Source of the DNA: Lachnospiraceae bacterium
GTDB lineage: Bacteria > Bacillota > Clostridia > Lachnospirales > Lachnospiraceae
Length of the DNA: 64,000 nucleotides
Assembly: GCA_021770245.1 (NCBI GenBank)
Contig: JAETRI010000009.1
Location: 38,884 to 102,883, forward strand
Direction: 5' to 3'
The notes under the pieces are model-generated. The model had not been told where the DNA came from and ran no database searches. It saw nothing but the letters and a program-made list of their open reading frames with translations. Position 1 is the stretch's first letter, and each line of letters begins with the position of its first letter. This document shows, one piece after another, positions 9,031-18,990 of this stretch. A program made the translations under genes and the position numbers.

Positions 9031-9095
9031 AGCTCCTCACATTCTGCCGTAATGACGGCTTCCCAATCAAACTGATCCGTATGGGAGACAGCGTT

Positions 9096-10547
9096 TCAGC
9101 CGCCCATTTTATCCAGAAGGTGTATTTTAATATCGTAGAGTTTTTGGGAGAGGTCCACGTAGACCTGGTGGGGGTTCACGAGGCGCTTCGTCTCATCCCA
9201 CAGGGTATCCAGCTCCCTTTTGCAGTATTCCCGGATCTCCATGACCGGAGGAGAATCGTAGACCCGCCTGCCGTCCAGAAACACGGGAACCATCAGCTCC
9301 CGCATGGTATAGGTCCCCGCTTCCAGGCGGGTTTTCTTCCAGGGCTCCAGAGGGTCGAAAAGCAGCAGAGGCTGATCGGGTGAGAAGGTTTCGTCCGCCA
9401 GGGCGATCAGATCGGCCTTGATCTTGCCCGTATCCTTCTCATAGATCCGGTGGATAACCTTATTGCCCGGATTCGTGACCTTCTCCGTATTTTCGGAAAG
9501 CTTGATTTTGGGGATGAAATTACCCTGCTCATCCATGATAGCGGCCAGTTTGTACACGCCGCCGAAGGAAGGCCAGTTTTTGGAGGTGATCATATGGGTA
9601 CCGACCCCCCAGGAGGTGACTTTGCAGCCCTGTGCCTTGAGACTGTCGATCAGGTATTCGTCCAGATCGTTGGATGCGGAGATGACCGCATCCGGGAAAC
9701 CGGCTTCATCCAGCATCACCCGCGCCTTTTTGGACAGATAGGCCAGGTCACCGCTGTCCAGGCGGATGCCGTAAAAGGTCAAAGGCACCCCTGCCGCCCG
9801 CATCTCGGTAAAAACGCGGATGGCGTTGGGAACGCCGGATTTCAGAGTGTCATAGGTATCCACCAGGAGAATACACGCGCTCGGGTACATATCCGCATAG
9901 GTTTTGAAGGCGGTGTATTCATCGGGAAAACTCATGATCCAGCTATGGGCATGGGTCCCTTTTACGGGAACATCAAAGAGCTGGCCGGCCAGTACGTTGC
10001 TGGTTCCCACGCATCCGCCGATCATGGCAGCCCGGGCGCCGTAGATTCCGGCATCCGGTCCCTGCGCCCGGCGCAGACCGAATTCCATGATGCCGTCTCC
10101 CCTGGCCGCATAGCAGACCCGGGAGGTCTTGGTGGCGATGAGGCTTTGATGGTTGAGTATGTTTAGGATAGCCGTTTCCACGAGCTGGGCCTCCATGATG
10201 GGAGCAATAACCTTAATCATGGGTTCCCGGGGGAACATCACGCTGCCCTCCGGGATGGCATAGACGCTGCCGGAGAACCGGAAGTTTTTCAAATAATTCA
10301 GAAAAGCATCCTCAAAGATGCCAAGTCCCTTCAGGTAGGAAAGCTCGTCCTCCTCGAAGTGCAGATTTTCAATGTATTCTATGACCTGCTGCAGGCCCGC
10401 GCAGATGGCATAGCCGGATTCCATGGGGTTGCTGCGGTAAAAGGCATCAAAGATCACGGTCTGGTTACGGTCCATGTTCTTAAAATAGCCCTGCATCATG
10501 GTGAGCTCATACAGGTCGGTCATGAGGGTAAGGTTCCGTGTTTTCAT
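9096..10547 (-). CDS. pncB: Nicotinate phosphoribosyltransferase
   Basis: This 483-residue enzyme joins nicotinate to PRPP to make nicotinate mononucleotide in NAD salvage. Family features include MTDLYELTMMQGYF at the N-terminus, FRSGSVYAIPEGSVMFPREP, the substrate-site region MEFGLRRAQGPD (the catalytic histidine class of motif follows in GTHAHSWIMSF), and the phosphoribosyl-binding region IRLDSGDLAYLSKKAR. The length suits the longer clostridial and Gram-positive form. A ggaggaatctcc ribosome site sits directly before the ATG. It is the first gene of a likely pncB-degV pair. Confidence 0.96.
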   Translation of the reverse strand: MKTRNLTLMTDLYELTMMQGYFKNMDRNQTVIFDAFYRSNPMESGYAICAGLQQVIEYIENLHFEEDELSYLKGLGIFEDAFLNYLKNFRFSGSVYAIPEGSVMFPREPMIKVIAPIMEAQLVETAILNILNHQSLIATKTSRVCYAARGDGIMEFGLRRAQGPDAGIYGARAAMIGGCVGTSNVLAGQLFDVPVKGTHAHSWIMSFPDEYTAFKTYADMYPSACILLVDTYDTLKSGVPNAIRVFTEMRAAGVPLTFYGIRLDSGDLAYLSKKARVMLDEAGFPDAVISASNDLDEYLIDSLKAQGCKVTSWGVGTHMITSKNWPSFGGVYKLAAIMDEQGNFIPKIKLSENTEKVTNPGNKVIHRIYEKDTGKIKADLIALADETFSPDQPLLLFDPLEPWKKTRLEAGTYTMRELMVPVFLDGRRVYDSPPVMEIREYCKRELDTLWDETKRLVNPHQVYVDLSQKLYDIKIHLLDKMGG

Positions 10548-10667
10548 GGAGATTCCTCCGCTTTCATATGGGATGTGGCGGCTTGCTGGAATGCCCAGGA
10601 GAGCCGTCGGATATCATCCCTATCATACGCCTGATTCGGACGGAAAGCAAGAAAAATCAAGAAGCCG

Positions 10668-10801
10668 GCAAACGCATGAACGGTCCTGCGCCCGTCTCCC
10701 TCTCCCGGACGGCCCTGAGACGCATGGTGATCCATCGGGGACCATCACGCGCCGCGGGGCAGGGGTGCCGCAGGGGCCGCAGGATTGTTCATGCGTTTGT
10801 C
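10668..10801. repeat. MITE-like element, family B copy 1
   Basis: The 134-bp element has imperfect terminal inverted repeats: caaacgcatgaac-ggtcctgcgcc on the left and ggccgcagga-ttgttcatgcgtttg on the right. The interior is GC-rich (catcacgcgccgcggggcagggg). It has no coding capacity of its own. The right end recurs at 25970-26002 with 2 mismatches in 33 bases. More diverged relatives are at 12310-12435 and 15215-15297. It lies between pncB and the ClC gene. Confidence 0.8.
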
Positions 10802-10820
10802 CTGATTGGAGGCGCCGGGT

Positions 10821-12092
10821 TTACGAAAACCAGCTGTCGGTATAGCGGTCAATGAAGCGGTTTTCATATTTGGAATAAGTGATGCGCTGGGCATGATAGA
10901 GGCCGAAGTAGCCGGAGAGCATGTAGCTGGTGGCCACGGCGATGAGATAATAATAGGCGTCGGAAAAACCGAACAGCTCAAAGGCGATGAGCAGAGAAGC
11001 CATCGGGCAGTTGGTGACGCCGCAGAACAGGGAAACCATGCCGATGGATGCGCCCAGGGAGGCCGGGAGGCCGAACAGGCCGGCGGCACAGCAGCCGAAG
11101 GTGGCCCCGATGAACAAAGACGGGACGATTTCCCCGCCCCGATAGCCCGCGGCAATGGTGACGGAGGTAAACAGGATCTTCAAAAGAAACGCCCAGGGCA
11201 GAGCCTGTCCTTCTACGGCTCGTTCAATGATGTTCATGCCGGTGCCCAGATAATCCTGGCTGCCGCAGAGCAGGGTGAGGAGGATGATCAGAACGCCGCC
11301 TGCTGCGATCCGGATGTAGGAATTGGGCAGGAAGCGGTGCATCAGCTTGTGGAAAAGCTGCAGAGAGAGGCAGAAAAGGATACTCACCACGGCACAGCAT
11401 CCCGCCAGCAGGATTGCCCGCAGGCCGGACGGGAGGGTAAAGGCCATATCGTTGGAGACATGGAAGATCTCCTCCGGTACGCCCAGGGTTACGGCCACCT
11501 GACGGGATACCAGGGCGGCACAGATACAGGGAACCAGAGCGGCATAGTACATGCTGCCGACGCTGGCCACCTCCATGGCAAAAAAGGAAGCGGTCATGGG
11601 AGTGCCGAACAGGGCGGAAAAAGCTGCCGCCATACCGCTCATCAGGATGATTTTCTTGTCCTCCTGTTTGAGGCGCAGCAGATCCCCCAGGGATTTACCC
11701 AGGCTCCCGCCGATCTGCAGCGCGGCGCTCTCCCGTCCCACGGAACCGCCGCCAAAGAGTGTGATCACGGTGGAGACAAAGATGAGAAAGGTCATTTTAG
11801 GGGAGAGGTGGATATCGCCGTGGAGGCTTTCGATGATGGAATCGGTTCCCCGGTTGCTTTCATAGTGGAGTGCTCTATAGAGAAAAACGATGACCAGCCC
11901 GCCCAGGGGCAGCGTGAGGAAGACCCAGGGGAAAGCGCTCCGCAGGGCCGTGGCATTCACGAGACACCAGGAGAAGAGCGAGGATACCAGACCCACCACG
12001 GCGCCTGTTAACCCGCCCAGCGCCAGCCAGCGTATGTACTGTCCTGCGCTGTGCAGGACCGCCGTGAGATTTGCTTTGATAGTTTCTTTCAT
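10821..12092 (-). CDS. ClC-family chloride channel or H+/Cl- antiporter
   Basis: The 423-residue membrane protein has about ten hydrophobic segments. Filter motifs are recognisable though divergent: GGGSVGRESAALQ (the GxGREGP position, keeping the gating-type glutamate) and GGEIVPSLFIGATFG (the GxFxP position). Keeping the glutamate favours an antiporter, but that is inference. The protein moves chloride (or possibly fluoride) across the cell membrane. The start is backed by gggag before the ATG. It is transcribed alone, away from the tetR gene. Confidence 0.9.
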   Translation of the reverse strand: MKETIKANLTAVLHSAGQYIRWLALGGLTGAVVGLVSSLFSWCLVNATALRSAFPWVFLTLPLGGLVIVFLYRALHYESNRGTDSIIESLHGDIHLSPKMTFLIFVSTVITLFGGGSVGRESAALQIGGSLGKSLGDLLRLKQEDKKIILMSGMAAAFSALFGTPMTASFFAMEVASVGSMYYAALVPCICAALVSRQVAVTLGVPEEIFHVSNDMAFTLPSGLRAILLAGCCAVVSILFCLSLQLFHKLMHRFLPNSYIRIAAGGVLIILLTLLCGSQDYLGTGMNIIERAVEGQALPWAFLLKILFTSVTIAAGYRGGEIVPSLFIGATFGCCAAGLFGLPASLGASIGMVSLFCGVTNCPMASLLIAFELFGFSDAYYYLIAVATSYMLSGYFGLYHAQRITYSKYENRFIDRYTDSWFS

Positions 12093-12309
12093 GCTGTGAC
12101 TCCCATCTATCGTATTTTATAAGGCTCCCGGGTTTTATCGGTTAAATGCAGCCAAAGGGCGGCCGCTGTACAGGAGGCCTTGATGCCGGAAACCTCCCGA
12201 TAATGACAGGGATGCTTTTTCCCGTTGTAGATCTACGATAACAAACGCCTTATTCGGATATCTATTATCATACGCCACAGTGCCGATTATATATGATCGT
12301 CAGGTTTTA

Positions 12310-12435
12310 CGCAAGGGGCGCACTCGCTAAGTGCCGGCGTTTTTGGATGGTCCCCTCTGTGATCATCACACGCCGCAGGGCCGGGCAGGGGTGTCACAGG
12401 GGCCGCAGAGCCTTTCCTGCGTTCGGCGTGCAGGC
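12310..12435. repeat. MITE-like element, family B copy 2, diverged
   Basis: It shares catcacacgccgcagggccgggcaggggtg-cacaggggccgcag with copy 1 and ends in a degraded inverted end (tttcctgcgttcggcgtg). It occupies the middle of the 535-bp gap between the divergent ClC and tetR genes. The rest of that gap shows no gene; a tataat at 12501-12506 could be a -10 element for tetR, but its -35 is weak. Confidence 0.65.
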
Positions 12436-12627
12436 AGATCAAATTTCTCTTCCGTATTTTTACGTACATGCTCCGTCTGGAATTTACAGGTAAAGCATAG
12501 TATAATATTGACCGTGGAGTGAAAGCTTTCGATCCTGCAAAAACGGTATGGAAAAGCAGATTGCTGGACTGCCGGAAAGACAGACGGCCGGATCGGGATA
12601 CAAGACGGGAGGGGGACGGAGGTACTT

Positions 12628-13212
12628 ATGTCGCAGACGACCAAACGGGCATTGGAGGCATCGTTAAAGAATTTGCTCCTCCAGAAGCCGCTGGACAAGA
12701 TTACGATCAATGATATTGCTGAAGACTGCGGAATCAGCCGGATGACATTCTATTACCACTTTAGAGATATCTATGACCTGGTGGAGTGGGCCTGTGTGGA
12801 GGATGCCACCCGGGCACTGAAGGGGAAAAAGACGTATGATACCTGGCAGGAGGGTTTTTTCAATATTTTTCAGGCAGTACAGGAAAACAAGCCGTTCATC
12901 ATGAATGTCTATCATGTGGTGAGCCGGGAGCGTATCGAACAGTATCTGTATCCTCTGATTCACAGGCTGCTCCTGGGAGTAGTGGAGGAAAAGGCGGCGG
13001 ATATGGAGGTAAAGGAAGAGGACAAGCAGTTCATTGCCAGTTTCTATGAATATGCCTTTGCGGGCATCATGCTGGAGTGGATCGGAAACAAAATGAAAGA
13101 AGATCCGGCCGTCATTGTGGAGCGCACCAGCAGGCTGCTCCAGGGGAATATCGTCCGGGCATTGAATGCTGTTCGGACAGATCGACCCTTACATTTGGAG
13201 GCAAATGATTAA
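12628..13212 (+). CDS. TetR/AcrR-family transcriptional regulator
   Basis: The 194-residue regulator has an N-terminal helix-turn-helix (residues 10-55: ITINDIAEDCGISRMTFYYHFRDIYDLVEW). Its C-terminal domain resembles the TetR_C_8/DhaS type (YEYAFAGIMLEWIGNKMKEDP). The ribosome site is ggagg, seven bases upstream. It sits 140 bp before the oleate hydratase gene on the same strand, with a terminator hairpin between them, so it may control that gene or itself from separate promoters; this is inference. The ligand is unknown. Confidence 0.93.
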   Translation: MSQTTKRALEASLKNLLLQKPLDKITINDIAEDCGISRMTFYYHFRDIYDLVEWACVEDATRALKGKKTYDTWQEGFFNIFQAVQENKPFIMNVYHVVSRERIEQYLYPLIHRLLLGVVEEKAADMEVKEEDKQFIASFYEYAFAGIMLEWIGNKMKEDPAVIVERTSRLLQGNIVRALNAVRTDRPLHLEAND

Positions 13213-13227
13213 ACTTTGTACAATCTA

Positions 13228-13266
13228 TCCCGTCATGATAAAAGTTTTATCATGGCGGGATTTCTG
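13228..13266 (+). terminator. Rho-independent terminator after tetR
   Basis: tcccgtcatgataaaa pairs with ttttatcatggcggga (one mismatch) and is followed by tttctgttt. It lies 16 bases after the tetR stop codon. Confidence 0.85.
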
Positions 13267-13352
13267 TTTATTGTGGTATGAAAAACCCCGCTCTATAATC
13301 AAACCATCAAAACAACACAGCCGCAGGGCGGTTTGGGAAAGGATGGTATCTT

Positions 13353-15128
13353 ATGTATTATTCGAGTGGAAATTATGAAGCGTTTGCCCGTCCCGAGAAA
13401 CCGGAGGGCGTGGATCACAAATCGGCATATTTTATCGGAACGGGCCTGGCGGCGCTGTCCGCAGGCTGTTTCCTGGTGCGGGATGCCCAGATGCCGGGAT
13501 CCCACATCCATTTCTTTGACCGGGATCCGGTAGCGGGAGGCGCGTGCGACGGCTGGATGTATCCCGAAATCGGATACGTCATGCGGGGCGGCAGGGAGAT
13601 GGACAATCATTTTGAGGTCATGTGGGATCTGTTCCGCTCTATTCCCTCCATTGAGACCGAGGGGATCAGTGTCCTGGATGAGTATTATTGGCTGAACAAG
13701 AAGGATCCCAATTACTCTCTGTGCCGCGCCACCGAAAAGCGGGGGCAGGATGCCCATACCGACGGTAAGTTTGGCCTAAGCGACAAAGGGGCGATGGAAC
13801 TGATGCACCTGTTCTTTACCCCGGACGAGGAGCTTTACGACAAACGCATCACCGACGTATTTGACGATGAGGTGTTTGACTCCAATTTCTGGCTGTACTG
13901 GCGCACCATGTTTGCTTTCTACAACTGCGAGAGCGCTTTGGAAATGAAGCTTTATATGCAGCGCTTCATTCACCATATAGACGGCCTGCCTGACCTGCGG
14001 GCCCTGCGTTTTACCAAATATAATCAGTATGAGTCCATGATCCTGCCCATGGTGAGGTATTTGGAAGCCCATGGAGCCCAGTTCCACTTCAATACCCGGG
14101 TCATGGATGTGCGTTTCGACATTCATAACGGCAGAAAGCTGGCAAAACGGGTGGAACTGCTGCATGACGGCGAGCAGGAGTTCCTGGATCTGACCGAGGA
14201 TGACTACCTGTTCATCACAAATGGCAGCAATGTGGAGAATTCCACCATCGGCGGCCAGGATAAGCCCTGCGAGTATATCCCAGATATCCGCCCCGGCGGC
14301 TCCTTTGATCTGTGGCGGAAGATTGCCGCCCAGGATCCCTCCTTCGGACATCCGGATAAGTTCTGTACGGCGCCGGAGGAATGTGAGTGGATGGGCGTTA
14401 CCGTAAATACCCTGGACGACAAAATTTTGCCATATATTAAGAACATATGCAAACGCGACCCGCTTTCCGGTAAGGTGGTCACCGGCGGCATCGTATCGGT
14501 ACGGGATTCTTCCTGGCTTTTGAGCTGGACGATCAACCGCCAGCCGCAGTTCCATTCCCAGCCAAAGGGCCAGTGTCTGGTATGGCTCTACGGCCTGTTC
14601 CCCAACCGGCCCGGCGATTATGTAAAGAAGACCATGAAAGACTGTACCGGTAAGGAGATCTGCATGGAGTGGCTTTATCATCTGGGAGTACCCGAGGAGC
14701 AAATCGAGGATCTGGCGGCGAACAGTGCGAAAACGGTACCTACCATGATGCCTTTTGCCAGCTCCTACTTCATGCCGCGTACCGCAGGCGACCGGCCTGA
14801 CGTGGTGCCGGAGGGCGCAGTGAATTTCGCTTTCCTGGGCCAGTTCGCCGAGGTGGAACGGGATACGGTGTTCACCACCGAATACTCCATGCGTACTGCG
14901 ATGGTAGCCGTCTATACCCTCCTGAATGTGGATCGTGGTGTGCCGGAGGTGTGGGGAAGCCTGTATGATCTGCGCGATCTCCTGGCGGCCTCCATCAGCC
15001 TGCGGGACGGCAGACCCTTAACCGAGATGGATATGGGCTTCAAAGAGAGGATAGCGGTTAAGAAGGCGCTGGAGAAGATCGCAGGCACCGACGTGGAAAA
15101 ACTGTTGAAAAAATACCATGTGATTTGA
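13353..15128 (+). CDS. ohyA: Oleate hydratase (myosin-cross-reactive antigen family)
   Basis: The 591-residue flavoprotein adds water to the cis-9 double bond of oleate and similar acids, giving 10-hydroxy fatty acids. An FAD-binding Rossmann segment is at residues 25-60 (AYFIGTGLAALSAGCFLVRDA, then FDRDPVAGGACDG). The family block GYVMRGGREMDNHFEVMWDLF holds the catalytic glutamate region, and NGSNVENSTIGGQDKP and the C-terminal region RTAGDRPDVVPEGAVNFAFLGQFAEVERDTVFTTEYS follow. The length is typical. In gut bacteria the enzyme detoxifies unsaturated fatty acids. The upstream tetR gene may regulate it. It ends before a strong GC hairpin. Confidence 0.97.
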   Translation: MYYSSGNYEAFARPEKPEGVDHKSAYFIGTGLAALSAGCFLVRDAQMPGSHIHFFDRDPVAGGACDGWMYPEIGYVMRGGREMDNHFEVMWDLFRSIPSIETEGISVLDEYYWLNKKDPNYSLCRATEKRGQDAHTDGKFGLSDKGAMELMHLFFTPDEELYDKRITDVFDDEVFDSNFWLYWRTMFAFYNCESALEMKLYMQRFIHHIDGLPDLRALRFTKYNQYESMILPMVRYLEAHGAQFHFNTRVMDVRFDIHNGRKLAKRVELLHDGEQEFLDLTEDDYLFITNGSNVENSTIGGQDKPCEYIPDIRPGGSFDLWRKIAAQDPSFGHPDKFCTAPEECEWMGVTVNTLDDKILPYIKNICKRDPLSGKVVTGGIVSVRDSSWLLSWTINRQPQFHSQPKGQCLVWLYGLFPNRPGDYVKKTMKDCTGKEICMEWLYHLGVPEEQIEDLAANSAKTVPTMMPFASSYFMPRTAGDRPDVVPEGAVNFAFLGQFAEVERDTVFTTEYSMRTAMVAVYTLLNVDRGVPEVWGSLYDLRDLLAASISLRDGRPLTEMDMGFKERIAVKKALEKIAGTDVEKLLKKYHVI

Positions 15129-15152
15129 TCATCCATACGCGTACAGGAGAAA

Positions 15153-15185
15153 ATTGCGCCGGGGCCGTTACGGCCCCGGCGCAAT
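15153..15185 (+). terminator. Strong GC hairpin after oleate hydratase
   Basis: attgcgccggggccg and cggccccggcgcaat are exact reverse complements around a ta loop centre. There is no long T run after it, so it may act as an mRNA 3' stabiliser or a rho-dependent terminator rather than a classic intrinsic terminator. Confidence 0.7.
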
Positions 15186-15214
15186 GACATTGGCATACGG
15201 AAGGAGCGGCATCC

Positions 15215-15297
15215 GGACGCAGTCATGCGTTTGTCCTGCCCGGCGCCGGCGGAGAGTGATGGGCTGGGCTGCCGCAGGGCCGTTCCTGCGTTTGTCC
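15215..15297. repeat. Family B repeat remnants
   Basis: Two partial ends are seen: cgcagtcatgcgtttgtcctgcc and gccgcagggccgttcctgcgtttgtcct. They match the right end of family B copies at 10775-10803 and 25970-26002. The element is broken or nested and lies just before the ileS promoter. Confidence 0.6.
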
Positions 15298-15317
15298 TAA
15301 ACTGCGGAAACTCAAGC

Positions 15318-15347
15318 TTGACAACGCGCCGCCGCGGGCTATATAAT
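15318..15347 (+). promoter_or_regulatory. Sigma-70-type promoter for T-box/ileS
   Basis: An exact TTGACA (15318-15323) and an exact TATAAT (15342-15347) are separated by 18 bp. Transcription should start near 15354, just ahead of the T-box leader. Confidence 0.9.
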
Positions 15348-15359
15348 ACCGGAAGAAAC

Positions 15360-15718
15360 AGACAAAGGCCATGAGGAAGACAGTATCCATCCTTCCAAAG
15401 GGACAGCGAGCCGGCGCAGGTGGAAGGCCGGTGCGAGTAGGGGATGGGGAAGATCACTTCTGAGCCGCAGGCTGAAAGGGCAGCGCGAGTTTCCCCAGTA
15501 GGCAGTGCCGGAGTTCCTCCGTTATAGGAAACCATATTTTCCTGATGAAGCATCTGTGTTATTTCTGCCGGCGGGCCGGCGGTGAGGTCTTTGCCTTCTC
15601 TGCCATAGGGGACGGCGGCTGGTATCATAAGACGTTTTATCAGGCCGTATGATGAAGCGGGTGGTACAGCGAGAACAAGACCTCGTCCTTCTTACATAAA
15701 GGACGGGGATTTTTTTTA
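15360..15718 (+). promoter_or_regulatory. T-box riboswitch leader controlling ileS
   Basis: The leader contains the conserved stem I block acagcgagccg (about 15404), gagtaggg downstream, and the T-box core gcgggtggtacagcg (15657-15671). A terminator follows (cctcgtcctt...aaggacgggg, then eight Ts, about 15681-15717). The tggt bulge would pair with a tRNA acceptor end having A73, which fits tRNA-Ile. Uncharged tRNA should stabilise the antiterminator and switch on ileS. The specifier codon (expected ATC) was not placed with certainty; an ATC occurs in the stem I region near 15387. Confidence 0.93.
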
Positions 15719-15810
15719 TGAAGAGCCCGCGAAAAAATAAGGAAGCGGTTCGGATATCTGTCGGGCTGAAAGGGACCGGACGGCTGCAAAGGAAAGAAAG
15801 GATGGAGAGC

Positions 15811-18800
15811 ATGTCACTTTACGCAAAAGTAAACACTGACCTGAACTTCGTGGAACGGGAACACGAGGTGGAGAAATTCTGGGAAGAAAACCGGATTTTT
15901 GAGAAGAGCATGAAAATCCGGGAGGGCTGTCCTGCGTATACCTTCTACGACGGGCCGCCGACGGCCAACGGGAAACCTCATATCGGCCATGTGGAGACCC
16001 GCGCTATCAAGGATATGATCCCCAGATATCGTACTATGAAGGGCTGCCTGGTGCCCAGGAAAGCGGGCTGGGACACCCATGGCCTGCCTGTGGAACTGGA
16101 AGTGGAGAAGCTTCTGGGGCTGGACGGAAAGGAGCAGATCGAGGAATACGGGATTGCGCCTTTCATCGATAAGTGTAAGGAAAGCGTTTGGAAATATAAG
16201 GGTATGTGGGAGGATTTTTCCAAAAAAGTCGGCTTTTGGGCCGATATGGACGATCCCTATGTGACCTATCACGATAATTATATCGAGTCCGAATGGTGGG
16301 CTCTCAAGAAGATCTGGGATAAAGGCCTTCTGTACAAGGGCTTCAAGATCGTCCCCTACTGTCCCCGCTGCGGTACGCCCCTGTCCTCCCATGAGGTGGC
16401 GCAGGGCTATAAGGACGTAAAGGAACGGTCCGCCGTGGCCCGTTTCAAGGTGAAGGGGGAAGACGCCTATATCCTGGCTTGGACCACCACGCCCTGGACC
16501 CTGCCTTCCAACGTGGCGCTGTGCGTGAATCCGGACGAGGCCTATGCGAAAGTAAAAGCGGCGGACGGTTTTACCTATTATATGGCACAGGCCCTGCTGG
16601 ATACGGTGCTGGGCGGACTGAACCGGGAGAATCCGGAAGCGCCCGCCTATGAGGTGCTGGAAACCTATATCGGAAAGGACCTGGAGTATAAAGAATACGA
16701 ACCGCTGTTTGACTGCGCGGTGGAAACCTGCGCAAAACAGCATAAGAAAGCGTTCTATGTGGTCTGCGACCACTATGTGACGCTCACCGACGGTACCGGT
16801 GTGGTGCATATCGCTCCCGCCTTCGGTGAGGACGATGCGAACGTGGGACGTAAATATGACCTGCCCTTCGTACAGCTGGTGGACGGCGCGGGCTGTATGA
16901 CCAAAGAGACGCCCTGGGCGGGGATGTTCGTCAAAGATGCGGATCCGGAAGTGTTAAAGGCCCTGGATCGGGCGCAGCTGCTATTCTCCGCGCCTAAATT
17001 TGAGCACAGTTACCCTTTCTGCTGGAGATGCGATACGCCGCTGATCTATTATGCCAGGGAATCATGGTTCATCAAGATGACCGCGGTGAAGGAGCAGCTG
17101 ATCGCTAATAATAATACGATTAACTGGATCCCGGAATCCATCGGCAAAGGCCGTTTCGGGGACTGGCTGGAAAATATCCAGGACTGGGGCCTTTCCAGGA
17201 ACCGTTATTGGGGCACGCCCCTGAACATCTGGCAGTGCGAATGCGGGGAGATGACCTGTGTGGGAAGCCGGGAGGAGCTGGAACGTCTCAGCGGCAACCC
17301 GGAGGCGGAGACGGTGGAGCTGCACCGTCCCTATATCGATGCCATTACCCTTCCATGCCCCGCCTGCGGCAAACCCATGCACAGGGTACCGGAGGTGATA
17401 GACTGTTGGTTCGATTCCGGCGCCATGCCTTTTGCCCAGCATCATTACCCTTTTGAGAATAAGGAACTTTTTGATAAGCAGTTCCCGGCCCAGTTCATCT
17501 CGGAGGCAGTGGATCAGACCAGGGGATGGTTCTATTCCCTGCTGGCGGAATCCACGCTGCTCTTTGACACCACCTGCTTTGAGAACGTGATCGTGCTGGG
17601 GCTGGTGCAGGATGAAAACGGGCAGAAGATGAGCAAGTCAAAGGGGAATGCCATCGATCCCTTCGATGCCTTGCGGGATTACGGTGCGGACGCTATCCGC
17701 TGGTATTTCTATTCCAGCAGCGCACCCTGGCTGCCCAGCCGTTTCCATGGTAAGGCGGTGGTCGAGGGACAGAGAAAGTTCATGGGGACGCTTTGGAACA
17801 CCTATGCTTTCTTCGTGCTGTACGCCAATATCGACGATTTTGACGCTTCCCGATATGCGCTGGAATACGATAAGCTGCCCGTGATGGATAGATGGCTCTT
17901 AAGCCGTCTGAACACTCTGATCACGGAAGTGGATACCCGCCTGGACGCATATCAGATCCCGGAAGCGGCCAGGGCCCTGCAGGATTTTGTGGACGAATGC
18001 AGCAATTGGTATGTAAGAAGGAGCCGGGAGCGTTTCTGGGCCAAGGGTATGGAGCAGGATAAGATCAACGCCTATATGACCCTGTACACCGCGCTGGTGA
18101 CATTGTCCAAGCTGTGCGCGCCCATGATCCCCTTCATGGCGGAAGAAATCTACCAGAATCTGGTGAGGAGCGTGGACAAGGAGGCGCCCGAGAGCGTGCA
18201 TCTGTGCGATTTCCCTGTGGCGGATGCGGCTTGGGTGGATGAAAAGCTGGAAAAGGATATGGACGAGGTGGTGAAGCTGGTGGTCATGGGACGCGCCTGC
18301 AGGAATACCGCCAACATCAAGAACCGCCAGCCCATCGGGACCATGTTTGTGAAGGCGGCGGGAACCCTGGACGATTTCTATAAGGAAATCGTGGAAGAGG
18401 AGCTGAATGTGAAGAGGGTGGTATTTACGGAGGACGTGAGGGATTTCACCACCTATACCTTCAAACCGCAGCTTCGCACGGTGGGCCCGAAATACGGCAA
18501 ACAGCTGGGCGGCATCCAGAAAACCCTGTCTGCCCTGGACGGAAACGCCGCCATGGATGAGCTGAACGAAAACGGGGTTCTGGCCTTTGAGGTAAACGGC
18601 GTAAAGGTGCTTTTGGCCAAGGAGGATCTGCTCATCGAGATGTCCCAGAAGGAGGGCTATGTCTCCGAGGCGGATAACCAGATGACGGTGGTGCTGGACA
18701 CCAACCTGTCGGAGGAGCTGATCGAGGAAGGCTTCGTATATGAGATCATCAGCAAGATCCAGACCATGAGGAAGGATTCCGGCCTGGAGGTGATGGATCA

Positions 18801-18990
18801 TATCCGGGTATCCTTTACGGGAAACGAGAAAATCGCGCGGATCGCCGCTGCCAATGAGGAAGTGATCGCAGGCAAGGTCCTTGCGGAATCCATCGGTACA
18901 AATGAGGGCCTTAAAATCCAAAAAGAATGGAACGTGAACGGAGAAAAGGTTACGATCGGAATAGAGAAGGAGGAAGGACATGCGTGGTAG
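15811..18990 (+). CDS. ileS: Isoleucyl-tRNA synthetase
   Basis: The 1059-residue class I synthetase charges tRNA-Ile. ATP-site motifs are GKPHIGH (about residue 50) and KMSKSKGN (about 607-614). The editing domain carries TTPWTLPSN and GTGVVHIAPAFGEDDANVGRKYDLP, with conserved threonine and aspartate residues. The start at 15811 (MSLYAKV) has ggag just upstream; ATG 15802 is an alternative, and the ORF track start at 15718 lies in the T-box terminator. Length and motif style resemble the eukaryote-like type 2 IleRS, which in known cases tolerates mupirocin; that is inference. Regulated by the T-box above. Confidence 0.97.
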   Translation: MSLYAKVNTDLNFVEREHEVEKFWEENRIFEKSMKIREGCPAYTFYDGPPTANGKPHIGHVETRAIKDMIPRYRTMKGCLVPRKAGWDTHGLPVELEVEKLLGLDGKEQIEEYGIAPFIDKCKESVWKYKGMWEDFSKKVGFWADMDDPYVTYHDNYIESEWWALKKIWDKGLLYKGFKIVPYCPRCGTPLSSHEVAQGYKDVKERSAVARFKVKGEDAYILAWTTTPWTLPSNVALCVNPDEAYAKVKAADGFTYYMAQALLDTVLGGLNRENPEAPAYEVLETYIGKDLEYKEYEPLFDCAVETCAKQHKKAFYVVCDHYVTLTDGTGVVHIAPAFGEDDANVGRKYDLPFVQLVDGAGCMTKETPWAGMFVKDADPEVLKALDRAQLLFSAPKFEHSYPFCWRCDTPLIYYARESWFIKMTAVKEQLIANNNTINWIPESIGKGRFGDWLENIQDWGLSRNRYWGTPLNIWQCECGEMTCVGSREELERLSGNPEAETVELHRPYIDAITLPCPACGKPMHRVPEVIDCWFDSGAMPFAQHHYPFENKELFDKQFPAQFISEAVDQTRGWFYSLLAESTLLFDTTCFENVIVLGLVQDENGQKMSKSKGNAIDPFDALRDYGADAIRWYFYSSSAPWLPSRFHGKAVVEGQRKFMGTLWNTYAFFVLYANIDDFDASRYALEYDKLPVMDRWLLSRLNTLITEVDTRLDAYQIPEAARALQDFVDECSNWYVRRSRERFWAKGMEQDKINAYMTLYTALVTLSKLCAPMIPFMAEEIYQNLVRSVDKEAPESVHLCDFPVADAAWVDEKLEKDMDEVVKLVVMGRACRNTANIKNRQPIGTMFVKAAGTLDDFYKEIVEEELNVKRVVFTEDVRDFTTYTFKPQLRTVGPKYGKQLGGIQKTLSALDGNAAMDELNENGVLAFEVNGVKVLLAKEDLLIEMSQKEGYVSEADNQMTVVLDTNLSEELIEEGFVYEIISKIQTMRKDSGLEVMDHIRVSFTGNEKIARIAAANEEVIAGKVLAESIGTNEGLKIQKEWNVNGEKVTIGIEKEEGHAW

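Noticed and set aside
10806-12011. 401-residue plus-strand ORF
   Set aside because: Antisense to the ClC gene; Gly/Gln/His-rich shadow with no domain pattern.
12478-12506. Promoter for tetR
   Set aside because: A good tataat is present at 12501 but the -35 region (tggaat) is weak, so it was mentioned only in passing.
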